In this document: piece after piece, positions 1 to 9,446 of the stretch
Layout: every line of letters begins with the position of its first letter
Position numbering within the stretch: the stretch's first letter is position 1
NCBI RefSeq assembly: GCF_022669055.1
Contig: NZ_JAJMLW010000002.1
Span: 186,001 to 250,000 of the forward strand
Source: Adlercreutzia faecimuris
GTDB lineage: Bacteria > Actinomycetota > Coriobacteriia > Coriobacteriales > Eggerthellaceae
Direction of reading: 5' to 3'
DNA length: 64,000 bases
The notes under the pieces: model-generated
Database searches by the model: none
What the model was told of the DNA's origin: nothing
What the model saw: the letters and a program-made list of their open reading frames with translations, nothing else
Made by a program: the position numbers and the translations under genes

Positions 1-321
1 GTCTTCCTCGGCTACGCGGGGTCGGGGCTTCTGCTGTCGCCCTCGCAGACGGCCGGGCTGCGCACCCTGCCCGACGACCAGAACCCCCACGGCGTGGCGC
101 TCATGTCCACGGCCGTGCAGCTGGCGGCCTGCATCGGGCCGGCGGCCTACATCGGCGTGATGGCGGCGGTGGAGGCTCGCGCCGCGGCCGCAGGCCCTTT
201 GGCCGGCCCCGGCGCCGAGGCGGCCGGGTTCGCCGCTGCCATGGCCGCCGCCGCGCTCGTGGCGCTCGCCGGCCTGGCCGTCGCCTGGCGCTACGCCCGC
301 CGCATGCGCCGCGCCCGCTAG
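1..321 (+). CDS. MFS transporter, C-terminal fragment (probable DHA2/EmrB-type)
   Basis: The reading frame is open from the first base and ends at TAG 319-321, so only the last 106 residues of a larger gene are present. Two hydrophobic segments are visible, joined by a loop with a pattern of the type LP..QNPHG.AL.ST..Q, followed by a short Arg-rich cytoplasmic tail. This resembles the end of 14-TM drug:proton antiporters of the major facilitator superfamily. The family is an inference from the loop motif and hydrophobicity. The substrate cannot be deduced. The gene converges on the minus-strand gene that follows, 13 bp away. Confidence 0.6.
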   Translation, partial: VFLGYAGSGLLLSPSQTAGLRTLPDDQNPHGVALMSTAVQLAACIGPAAYIGVMAAVEARAAAAGPLAGPGAEAAGFAAAMAAAALVALAGLAVAWRYARRMRRAR

Positions 322-334
322 CCCCGACTCGCGC

Positions 335-1321
335 CTACAGCTCGACCGCGTAGACCCGCCCGGCGCCGTAGAGGCGGCCGAACAGGTACTTCGCGCTCGC
401 GGACTCCTCGCTCACCATCACGCGGCCCTCGAACGACTCGATGCCCTCGGTCATGGGCGGCGCGGCCAGGTCCACGGCGAGGGAGCGGCCGTCCAGGCAG
501 TAGAGCGGCACGTCGAGCCCGCCGTCGGGGAAGGTGCCGTCGCGGGTGAGGCGCGCCCCGTCGTAGGCGTAGAGGTGCGAGGGGGCCAGCCCGAACGACT
601 GCGACAGCACGACGGCGCCGTCCGACACGCACACGCCCTGGATCATCCCGGGGATGGAGAAGGCGGCCGCCGGCTGCACCGAGAACCCGGCGGGGGAGTC
701 GGCGTCGGCGGGGAAGGCGAACATCATCGAGGGGTTCTCGGTGCCGTCGGGCGTCGTCAGGCGCCACGCCTCGGGCGTCTCGTAGTCGCCGGGGTGGTAG
801 AACACGCCCGCGAGCAGGTAGCCGTCCTCGGCGTTCATGAACGAGGGGGAGAACCCGAGGTCGACCTGGCCGAGCACGCCCACCGCCGCGCCGTCGGCCG
901 CCCCGGCGACGGCGGCCTCGTCGAGGACGAGGTAGCCGCCCTCCCGTGCGACCAGGACGCGCCCGCCGGCGCTCGTGACGGCCGAGCCGTGGTCGTCGTA
1001 GAGGCCGCCGCCCGGCAGCTCCAGGAAGACGCGGGACACCGCGCCGTCGGGCCCCACCCGGTACAGCGGCGAGGCCGACCCGTCGGCCATGTACCCGCTG
1101 AACAGCCACGACCCGCCCACGTCGAGGCGGTCGAGGTCCTGGCAGACGAACCCCTCGCCGATGCCCGGGATGGCCAGGGACGGCTCGGCATGCTCGTAGA
1201 AGGGGGCGAAGGCGACGCGGACGACGACGTTGGCGAGGGCGACGACGGCCACGGCCGCGCCGAGGAGGGCGGCCATCACGATGAGGGCGATCCGCGCGGG
1301 GCGGCGGGGCGTGGCGGCCAT
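335..1321 (-). CDS. Membrane-anchored extracytoplasmic protein of unknown function
   Basis: A 328-residue protein. The start is the ATG at 1319-1321, preceded by a strong AAGGAGG ribosome site; the frame continues upstream but that extension looks non-coding. An N-terminal Arg-rich stretch is followed by one hydrophobic segment (about residues 10-30), so it is a signal anchor or uncleaved signal with an extracytoplasmic body. The body has repeated short segments of the type 'LYRVGPDG', 'YLVLDEA' and 'LYAYDGARL', which suggests a beta-propeller-like fold. I do not recognise a family or catalytic residues. It is transcribed away from the Pip genes and towards the MFS gene. Confidence 0.7.
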   Translation of the reverse strand: MAATPRRPARIALIVMAALLGAAVAVVALANVVVRVAFAPFYEHAEPSLAIPGIGEGFVCQDLDRLDVGGSWLFSGYMADGSASPLYRVGPDGAVSRVFLELPGGGLYDDHGSAVTSAGGRVLVAREGGYLVLDEAAVAGAADGAAVGVLGQVDLGFSPSFMNAEDGYLLAGVFYHPGDYETPEAWRLTTPDGTENPSMMFAFPADADSPAGFSVQPAAAFSIPGMIQGVCVSDGAVVLSQSFGLAPSHLYAYDGARLTRDGTFPDGGLDVPLYCLDGRSLAVDLAAPPMTEGIESFEGRVMVSEESASAKYLFGRLYGAGRVYAVEL

Positions 1322-1492
1322 GGCGGCCTCCTTCCGACAGGGGCGTGACGGGGCCAGCGTAGCACCGGGCGCGCCGGCCCTGGCGGGTGCGCCCCAACGG
1401 TCAGGGAACCGTGACTTGCCTGCCCGGCGGGGCGCGTCGATAATCAGGAGGGGAGGGACGGCCGCGCACCGCCGCCCCAGCGAACTACCCGG

Positions 1493-1522
1493 TTGCGTTT
1501 TACACCCCATGTGGGGTATTAT
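1493..1522 (+). promoter_or_regulatory. Promoter with palindromic operator upstream of the Pip gene pair
   Basis: A -35-like TTGCGT (1493-1498) and -10-like TATTAT (1517-1522) are separated by 18 bp. The spacer contains the inverted repeat ACCCCATGTGGGGT (1504-1517), with 6-bp arms around TG. A palindrome lying between the two promoter boxes is a typical repressor site; the regulator is unknown and not obviously encoded here. Confidence 0.55.
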
Positions 1523-1568
1523 TCCGCACCGACAGGAAGCCGAGCGAGAGGAGAGGAGGCCGCAACCT

Positions 1569-4136
1569 ATGGGCAACGCCCTGCGCGTGCTTCGGCGCGA
1601 CGTCCTGCGCCTGCTCAAGGTGCCCCCGGCGCTCGTGGTGGTCGTGGCGCTGCTGGTGCTTCCCTCCATCTACACCTGGTACAACGTCATCGGCTTCTGG
1701 AACCCCTACGACAACACGGGCAACCTGCGCGTGTGCGTGGTGAACCAGGATGAGGGCGGCTCCTCCGAGCTCACCGGCGAGCTCCACGTGGGCGACATGA
1801 TCGTGGACAAGCTGCACGAGAACGACCAGCTCAAGTGGGAGTTCACCGACTACGACGACGCCATGGCCCAGCTGGACGCGGGCGAGGCCTACGCCGCCTT
1901 CGTCATCCCGCCCGACTTCACCGCCGACCTCCTGACGCTCACCACCGGCGACTTCACCCAGCCGGCGCTCACCTATTACGTCAACGAGAAGGCGGGCCCG
2001 GTGGCGCCGAAGATCACCGACGCGGGCGCCACCACCTTGGACGAGACGATCAACTCCACCTTCGTGTCCACCGTGAGCGACGTGGTGGCCGGCTCGGTGG
2101 ACGAGGCCTACCTCGAGTCCCAGAACGCCCTGGGCCGCACGCGGGAGGGCGCCGCGGGCAAGCTCGCCGAGGCGTCCGAGGCCGTGGCCGGCGCCCGGGA
2201 CGCGCTCGCGCAGGTGGGGGATGCCGTGGCCCAGGCGCGTGACCGCGCCGAGGCGGCCCGGGGCGACCTCGCCCGCGCCCGCGAGGGCGTCGAGGCGGCG
2301 TCCCGCTCGCTCTCGTCCACATCCGACCTGGCCGCGCGCACCCAGGAGGGCCTGGGCGCCTTCGCCCAGAGCGCCATGCCGGCCGTGGGCCAGGCCCTCA
2401 CGGCGCTGTCCCAGGGCGCGGCACGGGCCGACGCCGCCGTGTCCGGCCTCAACCAGGCCGTCGCCGGGGCCCAGGGCTCCATCGGCGAGACCATCGGCCA
2501 GGGCAGCGCCGCCGTGGGCCGCGCCGAGGCGCTCGCCTCCGAGCTCCACGCCGCCGCGGCCGCCCTGCCCGAGGGCGACCCCGAGCGCGCGGCCCTCGAG
2601 GCCGCCGCCTCCGAGCTCGACCAGCGCAACGCCGAGGCGCGCCAGGCCCTCGGGGCCCTGGCCGACCTGAACGGCCAGGCCGGCTCGGTGTCCTCGTCGG
2701 CCGCCGAGGCCTCCGCGGCCCTCTCCGCCGCCGTGAGCCAGGCCACCGACGCGGCCGGGGGCTACTCCGACGCCCTCTTCGGCACCACGCTGCCCGCCGT
2801 CGAGCAGGCCCTGGGCTCTCTCGCCCGGGCCTCCGCCTCGCTGTCGGCGGCCGTGGCGGGCCAGCGCACCCTCATCGACCAGGCCTCGGCGGCCCTGGGC
2901 CAGCTCACCGGCACCCTCGACGCTGCGGCCGACGCCGTGGGCCAGACCGACGGGCTGCTCGCCGGCCTCGAGGGCGAGCTTTCCCTCGTGCGCACCGACG
3001 TCATGGCCATCGGCCAGTCCGGCGCCCTCACGCGCCTGTTCGGCGACGAGGGGCTCGACGCCGCCAAGATCGCCGACTTCATGGGCTCGCCCACCGAGCT
3101 CGTCACCGAGCAGCTCTACCCGCTCAACGCCTACGGCTCGGCCATGGCGCCCCTGTTCATGAACCTCACCTTCTGGATCGGCGCCTTCATGCTGCTGGTC
3201 ATCATGAAGCAGGAGGTGGACGGCGAGGGCATCCCCGGGCTGACCATCGCCCAGCGCTACCTGGGCCGCTTCCTGCTGCTGGCCGCCATGGCCGTGCTCC
3301 AAGCGGTCATCTGCTGCGCGGGCGTGCTCGCCATCGGGGTGCAGGCGGCCAGCGCCCCGGCGCTGTTCTTCGCCGCGGCCGTCACGTCGCTCTCGTACCT
3401 GAGCATCATCTACGCGCTGTCGGTCACCCTCCAGCACATCGGCAAGGGCATCTGCGTCGTGCTCGTGTTCGCCCAGATCCCGGGCGCCACGGGGCTCTAC
3501 CCCATCGAGATGACCTCGGGCTTCTTCCAGGCCATCTACCCGTTCTTCCCCTTCACCTACGGCATCGGCGCCATGCGCGAGGCCATCTTCGGCTTCTACG
3601 GCACCGCCTACGCGGGCGACCTGGCCATGCTCGCGCTGTTCTTCGCCGTGTCCATGGCGCTCGGGCTCATCGTGCGCCCGCTCATGGCCAACGTGAACCT
3701 CATGGTGGCCGACCAGGTGCGCGCCGGCGGCCTGTTCAACGGCGAGCGCGTCGAGGTGCCCCGGCGCCCCTACCGCTTCTCGCAGATCGTGCGCGTGCTG
3801 TCCGACCGCGACGAGTACCGCGCCAGCCTGGAGGAGCGCTACGCGCGCTTCCGCCGCTGGTACCCGCGGCTCATCCGCGGCGCCGTGGTGGTGGGCGTGG
3901 CCGTGCCGGCGGCCCTCGCCGTCGTCTTCGCGCTCACGCCGGCCGAGAAGGTGTGGGTGCTCACCGGCTGGCTCGCCTTCATCGCCGCGCTGTTCGTGTT
4001 CCTCGTGGTGGTCGAGAGCCTGCGGTGCAGCTTCGAGCGCCAGCTGAGGCTCGGCTCGCTGCCCGACGAGCGCCTGCTCGAGCTCTACGGCGCGCGTCAG
4101 GCCGTCGAGGACGGAGGGGATGAGGGCCGTGGGTAA
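1569..4136 (+). CDS. YhgE/Pip family membrane protein (first of a tandem pair)
   Basis: An 855-residue protein starting at ATG 1569 (MGNALRVLRRD). It has the architecture of YhgE/Pip (phage-infection protein) family members. One N-terminal TM helix (about 20-40) runs into a conserved YNVIGFWNPYDNTGNL segment. A long extracytoplasmic Ala/Gln/Glu-rich coiled-coil region (about 180-500) follows, and then a C-terminal block of about six TM helices resembling ABC-2-type permeases (about 510-720). Unlike its neighbour it carries an extra ~130-residue tail with two further TM helices. Family members are linked to phage adsorption and type VII-like secretion. The function here is not known. Confidence 0.85.
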   Translation: MGNALRVLRRDVLRLLKVPPALVVVVALLVLPSIYTWYNVIGFWNPYDNTGNLRVCVVNQDEGGSSELTGELHVGDMIVDKLHENDQLKWEFTDYDDAMAQLDAGEAYAAFVIPPDFTADLLTLTTGDFTQPALTYYVNEKAGPVAPKITDAGATTLDETINSTFVSTVSDVVAGSVDEAYLESQNALGRTREGAAGKLAEASEAVAGARDALAQVGDAVAQARDRAEAARGDLARAREGVEAASRSLSSTSDLAARTQEGLGAFAQSAMPAVGQALTALSQGAARADAAVSGLNQAVAGAQGSIGETIGQGSAAVGRAEALASELHAAAAALPEGDPERAALEAAASELDQRNAEARQALGALADLNGQAGSVSSSAAEASAALSAAVSQATDAAGGYSDALFGTTLPAVEQALGSLARASASLSAAVAGQRTLIDQASAALGQLTGTLDAAADAVGQTDGLLAGLEGELSLVRTDVMAIGQSGALTRLFGDEGLDAAKIADFMGSPTELVTEQLYPLNAYGSAMAPLFMNLTFWIGAFMLLVIMKQEVDGEGIPGLTIAQRYLGRFLLLAAMAVLQAVICCAGVLAIGVQAASAPALFFAAAVTSLSYLSIIYALSVTLQHIGKGICVVLVFAQIPGATGLYPIEMTSGFFQAIYPFFPFTYGIGAMREAIFGFYGTAYAGDLAMLALFFAVSMALGLIVRPLMANVNLMVADQVRAGGLFNGERVEVPRRPYRFSQIVRVLSDRDEYRASLEERYARFRRWYPRLIRGAVVVGVAVPAALAVVFALTPAEKVWVLTGWLAFIAALFVFLVVVESLRCSFERQLRLGSLPDERLLELYGARQAVEDGGDEGRG

Positions 4137-6315
4137 CGTCTGGCACATCCTGCGCGACGACTGCCGGCGGCTGTTCGCCAACGTCGTGTCGGTCATCATC
4201 ACGGCCGGCCTCGTGGTCATGCCCTCCATCTTCGCCTGGTACAACGTCATCGCCTGCTGGAACGTCTTCGACAACACGGGCAACCTCCAGGTGGCGGTGG
4301 CCAACTCCGACGAGGGCTACAAGAGCGACCTGGTGCCCCTGCGGGTGAACGTGGGCGACCAGGTGGTGAGCGCGCTGCGGGCCAACGACCAGATCGACTG
4401 GGTCATCACCACCCCCGACGACGCCGTGGACGGCGCGCGGTCGGGGCGCTACTACGCCGCGGTGGTCATCCCCGCCGAGTTCAGCCGCGACATGATGACG
4501 TTCTACGCCGACGACTCCGACCACGCCAAGATCGTCTACTACGCCAACGAGAAGAAGAGCGCCATCGCGCCCAAGATCACCGACCGCGGCGCGGACACGG
4601 TGTCCTACCAGGTCAACGAGGTGTTCGCCGAGACGCTGTCGGAGGTGGCGCTCGGCGTGGCCGACTCGCTGTCGCGCTTCGCCGAGGAGGAGGGGCTCGA
4701 CGAGCGGGTGGCCGACCTGTCCGCCCACGTGCGCGCGCTGGCCGACGCGTCCGACCGGGCGGCCGGGGTGCTCGGGCTGTACTCCTCGCTCGCCCAGACG
4801 GCGCGCTCGCTCGTGGACGACTCGGCTGACCTGCTTGCCCAGGCCCGCTCGGAGCTGGGCGACGCGGCCGGCCCGGCCGCCGCCGGCGTGGCGGCCGTCC
4901 GCCAGGCCGCCGGCGCGCTCTCGTCGTCGGGCGACGGGCTCTCCGAGGCGCTCGCCGCTTCGTCGGCCGCCTTCGGGGCCGCCGCCGGGTCGGTCGACGG
5001 GGTGTTCGACGCGATGGCGGGCAGCACCGCGGCCACGGCCTCCCACCTGCGCGACCAGGCCGCGCTGCTCGACGGGCAGATCGCCTCCTACCGCGACCTG
5101 GCAGCTCGCCTGGGGGAGCTGGCCGCCCAGGCGCCGGACGACTACCGCGCCGCCCTCGAGCACGCCGCGGAGGGGATGGCCGCCGTGGCCGACCTCACCC
5201 AGGCCATGCAGGCCAACCTGCGCTCGGCGGCCGACAAGCTGGAGGCCGGCGACGACGCGGCCCAGGCCGACCGCGAGGCCGCCCGCCAGCGGGCCGCCGA
5301 GGCGCGCGACCGCATCGACGCGCTCAAGGCCGACTACGACGAGCACCTGGCGCCCCAGCTCGCCCAGCTGGCCGCCGACGCCTCCTCCCTCGCCGACGGG
5401 CTCGAGGGGACGCTCGGGCGCCTCGACGCGGCGGGCGAGGGGCTCACCTCGTCGGCCGGGTCGGCCTCCGGGTCCCTCGACGCGGCCTCGGGCAAGATCG
5501 ACGAGGCGGCCGCGAGCCTGCGCTCGGCCGCCTCCGAGATGCGCGCCCTGGCCGACGCCGTGGACGCCGCCCTGGCCGCGGGCGACCCCCACGCCCTGGC
5601 CGACGTGCTCTCCGCCGACGCCCAGGTGCTGTCCCAGGCGCTCGCCGCGCCGGTGGCGGTGGAGCGGGTGGCGGTGTTCCCGGCCGAGAACTTCGGCTCG
5701 GCCATGGCGCCGCTCTACACGACGCTCGCCCTGTTCATCGGCTCGCTCCTCATCCTGGTGGTGGTCAAGCCCACCGTGGGCGCCGCCGAGCGGGCGCGTC
5801 TCGACGACCCCAAGCCCCGCCAGCTCTTCCTCGGGCGCTTCGGCGTGATGGCGCTCATCTCGCTGGCGCAGACCACCCTCATGGGGCTCGGCAACCTCTT
5901 CTTCCTCCAGGTGCAGGCGGCCCACCCCTGGCTGCTGATGCTGTGCTTCTGGGTGGCGGGCCTCGTGTTCACGTTCCTCATCTACGCGCTCGTGGCCGCC
6001 TTCGCCAACCTCGGCAAGGCCGTGGCGGTGCTGCTGCTCATCGTCCAGGTGACCGGCTGCGGCGGCTCGTTCCCCCTCCAGCTCCTCCCCGGGTTCGTCC
6101 AGGCGCTGAGCCCGTGGCTGCCGGCCACCCACGTGGTGGGCGCCATGCGCGCGGCCATGATGGGCACCTACGGCGCCGACTACTGGGTGCAGATGGGCGA
6201 GCTTCTCCTCTTCGTGCTGCCGGCCGCGCTCATCGGGCTCGTGCTGCGCAAGCCGCTCTCCCGGTTCATGGCCTGGTACGTCGAGCAGGTGGAGTCCTCC
6301 AAGCTGGTGGGGTAG
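4129..6315 (+). CDS. YhgE/Pip family membrane protein (second of the tandem pair)
   Basis: A 728-residue paralogue of the preceding gene. I chose GTG 4129 rather than ATG 4120 for two reasons. GGAGGGG (4114-4120) then lies at normal spacing, and the product begins GNVWHILRDD, aligning with GNALRVLRRD of the paralogue. The start lies 8 nt inside the preceding gene, so translation is probably coupled. It has the same layout: an N-terminal TM helix, the YNVIACWNVFDNTGNL motif, a coiled-coil ectodomain (about 160-500) and a C-terminal six-helix membrane block, but no extra tail. The two proteins may form a heteromeric complex (inference). Confidence 0.85.
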   Translation: MGNVWHILRDDCRRLFANVVSVIITAGLVVMPSIFAWYNVIACWNVFDNTGNLQVAVANSDEGYKSDLVPLRVNVGDQVVSALRANDQIDWVITTPDDAVDGARSGRYYAAVVIPAEFSRDMMTFYADDSDHAKIVYYANEKKSAIAPKITDRGADTVSYQVNEVFAETLSEVALGVADSLSRFAEEEGLDERVADLSAHVRALADASDRAAGVLGLYSSLAQTARSLVDDSADLLAQARSELGDAAGPAAAGVAAVRQAAGALSSSGDGLSEALAASSAAFGAAAGSVDGVFDAMAGSTAATASHLRDQAALLDGQIASYRDLAARLGELAAQAPDDYRAALEHAAEGMAAVADLTQAMQANLRSAADKLEAGDDAAQADREAARQRAAEARDRIDALKADYDEHLAPQLAQLAADASSLADGLEGTLGRLDAAGEGLTSSAGSASGSLDAASGKIDEAAASLRSAASEMRALADAVDAALAAGDPHALADVLSADAQVLSQALAAPVAVERVAVFPAENFGSAMAPLYTTLALFIGSLLILVVVKPTVGAAERARLDDPKPRQLFLGRFGVMALISLAQTTLMGLGNLFFLQVQAAHPWLLMLCFWVAGLVFTFLIYALVAAFANLGKAVAVLLLIVQVTGCGGSFPLQLLPGFVQALSPWLPATHVVGAMRAAMMGTYGADYWVQMGELLLFVLPAALIGLVLRKPLSRFMAWYVEQVESSKLVG

Positions 6316-6632
6316 GGCCGCGCCCGCCCCCTCTCGCCGCGCCCGCCCGCCGCGCGTCGCGCCCCCGGCTCGTCGCCCGCGGCGCCCCGGCACCCGCCCG
6401 CGCCCCGCGCGGGCCCCGCGACCGCTCGCCCCGCCTGGGCTGCCGCCGGCGCGCGGCGGGCGCGGGCCCCTCGTCCCCTCACCGGCCAAAACGCCCCCGC
6501 CCCTTGGGCCGCCCCGCCCGCGCGGCGCCTTTTGGTACCCTCCTTGGCAAGGCGGGGGCTCCCGCGCCGGGCGCGGAGAGGGCCCCGGGCGCGCCGTCCC
6601 CCGTAAGGCAAACGGGTAGAAGGGGGAACTTC
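6316..6632 (+). other. Intergenic region upstream of the ech operon
   Basis: This is 317 bp of extremely GC-rich sequence with no convincing gene. It holds an imperfect inverted repeat (CCAAAACGCC at 6486-6495 against GGCGCCTTTTGG at 6524-6535, with a two-base bulge) and a short palindrome, CCTTGGCAAGG (6542-6552). Either could end the Pip transcript or act in ech control. I could not identify a clear -35/-10 pair. Confidence 0.35.
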
Positions 6633-8552
6633 GTGGCATTGCTCGGATTTCTCATCGTTTTCCCGCTCGTGGTGGCCGCGGTGCTCCTCGCCGTGCGCGG
6701 CGACGGGGCGCGAAACGTCATCGTGTGCGCCTCGGCGATCATCATCGGCGCGGCCTCGGTGGTGCTGGTCGGGTCCAACCTGGGCACCCAGGGCGTCTTC
6801 TTCGAGTTCTCCTCGCTGGCGCTCGACTTCACCTGCACCGGGGTGAGCGTCGTCATCGTGGGCATCATCCTCGCCTTCGCGGTGAAGTACAGGAATCTGT
6901 TGGCCGGGGCGCTCGCGCTCGTCCAGCTGGTGGGCGCGCTCGTGCTCGAGTTCGTCTTCGCCCATGAGATCGAGGTGCCGCTCGGGCTCTACTTCGACTC
7001 GCTGTCGCTGCTCATGACCTTCATCATCGGCGTCATCGGCAGCGGCATCTGCGTCTACGCGCTCGGCTACATGCGCGACTTCCAGGCCCACGAGCCCGAG
7101 GGCGCCAAGGACCGCCGCCCGCTGTTCTTCGCGCTCATGTTCGTGTTCCTGTCGGCCATGTTCGTCATCGTGTTCTCCAACAACATGGAGTGGATGTTCA
7201 CCGGCTGGGAGGTCACGACGGTCTGCTCGTTCCTCCTCATCGGCTACACGCGCACCGAGGAGGCCATCGCCAATGCCTTCCGCCAGATCATCATGAACCT
7301 GGCCGGCGGCATCGGCTTCTTGGTCGCGCTCTACGTGTGCGCCATCCAGCTGGGCACCTTCTCGTTCGTCGAGTTCATCATGCTCGGCGTGGCCGACCCG
7401 GCGCTCGTCGCCGTGGCCGTGGTGGCGCTCGCCTTCGCGGGCATCACCAAGGCGGCGCAGATGCCCTTCCAGACGTGGCTCCTGGGCGCCATGGTGGCCC
7501 CCACGCCCACGAGCGCGCTGCTCCACTCCTCCACCATGGTGAAGGCGGGCGTGTTTCTGCTCGTGAAGCTGGCCCCCGTCCTGCTCATGAGCCCCGTGCC
7601 CTCGATGATGGTCATGCTCGTCGGCGGCATCACGTTCCTTTTGTGCTCGTTCATGGCCATCAGCCAGTCCAACGCCAAGCGCGTGCTGGCCTACTCCACC
7701 ATCGCCAACCTCGGCCTCATCACGGCCTGCGCCGGCGTCGGCACGCCGGAGGCGGTGTGGGCGGCCGAGTTCCTCATCCTGTTCCACGCCATCGCCAAGA
7801 GCCTGCTGTTCCTGTGCGTGGGCACCGCCGAGCACCACATCGGCAGCCGCGACATCGAGTCGATGGACCTGCTCTTCGACCGCATGCCGCGCCTGGCCCG
7901 CTTCATGATGCTCGGCATCATGTGCATGTTCATCGCGCCCTTCGGCATGCTCGTGGCCAAGTGGGCCACCCTCGTGTCCTTCGTCGACATGGACCAGGTG
8001 GCGCTCGTCATCATCCTGGCCTTCGGCTCGGCCGCCACCTTCATGTTCTGGGCCAAGTGGCTCGGCAAGCTGGCGGGCATCGCCGGCTCGCCCGAGAACG
8101 TCGAGGTCACCGTCCACAAGACCGAGTGGGCCGCGCTGCTGCTCATGGCGGTGCTTCTGGTGGTGGCCTGCGTGACGCTGCCGCTCATCTCGACCTACCT
8201 GGTCGAGCCCTACGTGACGTCGATCTACGGCATCCTCGGCCAGGACATCTCCACCGACAACCTCTGGATAGCCAGCATCTGCGTGGCCATCGTGGTGGTC
8301 GTGCTGTTCGCCGGCATGGGCGGCTCGCCTAAGACGCGCAAGGTCGACGTCTACCTGGCCGGCGTCAGCCGCGGGGCCGACGAGCGCTCCTTCCAGAACG
8401 CGCTGTCGGGCACCTCGGTGGCCACGGCCCGCAACTGGTACATGGACGACGTGTTCGGCGAGAAGCGCATCGCGCCGGTGGGCGTCGTGTTCAACTCCGC
8501 CATCATGGTCGCGGCCCTCGTCATCGCCGCCGTGGCGCCGACGCTGCTCTAG
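6633..8552 (+). CDS. echA: Ech-type hydrogenase, proton-pumping membrane subunit (EchA/NuoL-like)
   Basis: A 639-residue polytopic protein of the NuoL/MrpA antiporter-like family. The start is GTG 6633, preceded by AGGGGG (6621-6626); the open frame upstream is GC-rich noise. Residues of the proton-translocation module are visible: the glutamate in WEVTTVCSFLLIG, the lysine in KAAQMPFQTWL, and HSSTMVKAGVFLL. The length fits EchA. It is the first gene of a six-gene operon in the order A-B-C-D-E-F, the same as the Methanosarcina ech operon, and should couple ferredoxin-dependent H2 turnover to ion translocation. Confidence 0.9.
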   Translation: MALLGFLIVFPLVVAAVLLAVRGDGARNVIVCASAIIIGAASVVLVGSNLGTQGVFFEFSSLALDFTCTGVSVVIVGIILAFAVKYRNLLAGALALVQLVGALVLEFVFAHEIEVPLGLYFDSLSLLMTFIIGVIGSGICVYALGYMRDFQAHEPEGAKDRRPLFFALMFVFLSAMFVIVFSNNMEWMFTGWEVTTVCSFLLIGYTRTEEAIANAFRQIIMNLAGGIGFLVALYVCAIQLGTFSFVEFIMLGVADPALVAVAVVALAFAGITKAAQMPFQTWLLGAMVAPTPTSALLHSSTMVKAGVFLLVKLAPVLLMSPVPSMMVMLVGGITFLLCSFMAISQSNAKRVLAYSTIANLGLITACAGVGTPEAVWAAEFLILFHAIAKSLLFLCVGTAEHHIGSRDIESMDLLFDRMPRLARFMMLGIMCMFIAPFGMLVAKWATLVSFVDMDQVALVIILAFGSAATFMFWAKWLGKLAGIAGSPENVEVTVHKTEWAALLLMAVLLVVACVTLPLISTYLVEPYVTSIYGILGQDISTDNLWIASICVAIVVVVLFAGMGGSPKTRKVDVYLAGVSRGADERSFQNALSGTSVATARNWYMDDVFGEKRIAPVGVVFNSAIMVAALVIAAVAPTLL

Positions 8553-8567
8553 GAAGGGGCTGAGAAG

Positions 8568-9437
8568 ATGACCATCCTAACCACCCTCATCGGCACCGTC
8601 GCCTTCGCCCTCATCGCGCCGGTCGTCGGCTGTTTGCTCGCCGGCCTCGACCGCATCATCAGCGCCCGCATGCAGGGCCGCGTCGGGCCGCCCCTGCTCC
8701 AGCCCTACTACGACGTGCGCAAGCTCTTCGAGAAGGAGAGCGTGTCGGTGAACTCCGTTGAGCGCACCTACGTGGGCTGCGCGCTCCTGTTCGCCTGGGT
8801 GGCCGGCGGCGTGTTCTTCACCGGCGGCAACCTGCTCATGTGCGTGTTCATCATCACGCTGTCGAGCCTGTTCTTCATCATGGCGGCCTACTCCACCCGC
8901 AGCCCCTACGCTGAGGTGGGCGCCGCCCGCGAGACGCTCCAGGTCATGGCCTACGAGCCCATGGTGCTGCTCCTGGCCGTGGGCTTCTACCTGGCGGCCG
9001 GCACCTTCGACGTGGGCGACGTGCTCGCGCTCGACGCGCCGGTCATCACCACCATCTGGCTGGTCTTCCTGGGCCTGCTGTTCATCCTGACCATCAAGCT
9101 GCGCAAGTCGCCCTTCGACCTGTCGATGTCGCACCACGCCCACCAGGAGATCGTGCGCGGCATGACCACCGAGATGAGCGGGCCGACGCTGGGCCTGGTG
9201 GAGATCATGCACTGGTGCGAGAACGTGCTGTTCCTCGGCTGGATCGGGATGTTCTTCGTGTGGGGCAACCCGCTGTCGATCATCCTGGCCGTGGCGGTGG
9301 TGCTGGCGGTCTACTTCCTCGAGATCTGGATCGACAACAACTTCGCGCGCGTGAAGTGGCAGCTCATGCTCAAGTCGGCCTGGGCGGTGGCGCTGGCCGC
9401 CGGCGGCGTGAACATCGCGTTCCTCGCGTTCCTGTAA
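8568..9437 (+). CDS. echB: Ech-type hydrogenase, membrane subunit (EchB/NuoH-like)
   Basis: A 289-residue membrane protein with about eight TM helices. Conserved NuoH-type features are the RMQGRVGPPLLQPYYDVRKL segment after the first helix, a GAARETLQVMAYEP loop, and the SPFDLSMSHHAHQEIVRG stretch facing the hydrophilic arm. It would anchor the electron-transfer subunits to the proton-pumping module. Spacing to echA is 15 bp, with an AGGAAGGGG ribosome site. Confidence 0.9.
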   Translation: MTILTTLIGTVAFALIAPVVGCLLAGLDRIISARMQGRVGPPLLQPYYDVRKLFEKESVSVNSVERTYVGCALLFAWVAGGVFFTGGNLLMCVFIITLSSLFFIMAAYSTRSPYAEVGAARETLQVMAYEPMVLLLAVGFYLAAGTFDVGDVLALDAPVITTIWLVFLGLLFILTIKLRKSPFDLSMSHHAHQEIVRGMTTEMSGPTLGLVEIMHWCENVLFLGWIGMFFVWGNPLSIILAVAVVLAVYFLEIWIDNNFARVKWQLMLKSAWAVALAAGGVNIAFLAFL

Positions 9438-9446
9438 GGAGGCACC

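Noticed and set aside
6486-6552. Inverted repeats before ech as a definite operator
   Set aside because: The stem has a bulge and a long loop, and no promoter boxes could be placed beside it; kept only as a note in the intergenic entry.
3979-8117. Long minus-strand frames opposite the Pip and ech genes
   Set aside because: Same compositional artefact; the opposite strand encodes recognised families with ribosome sites.
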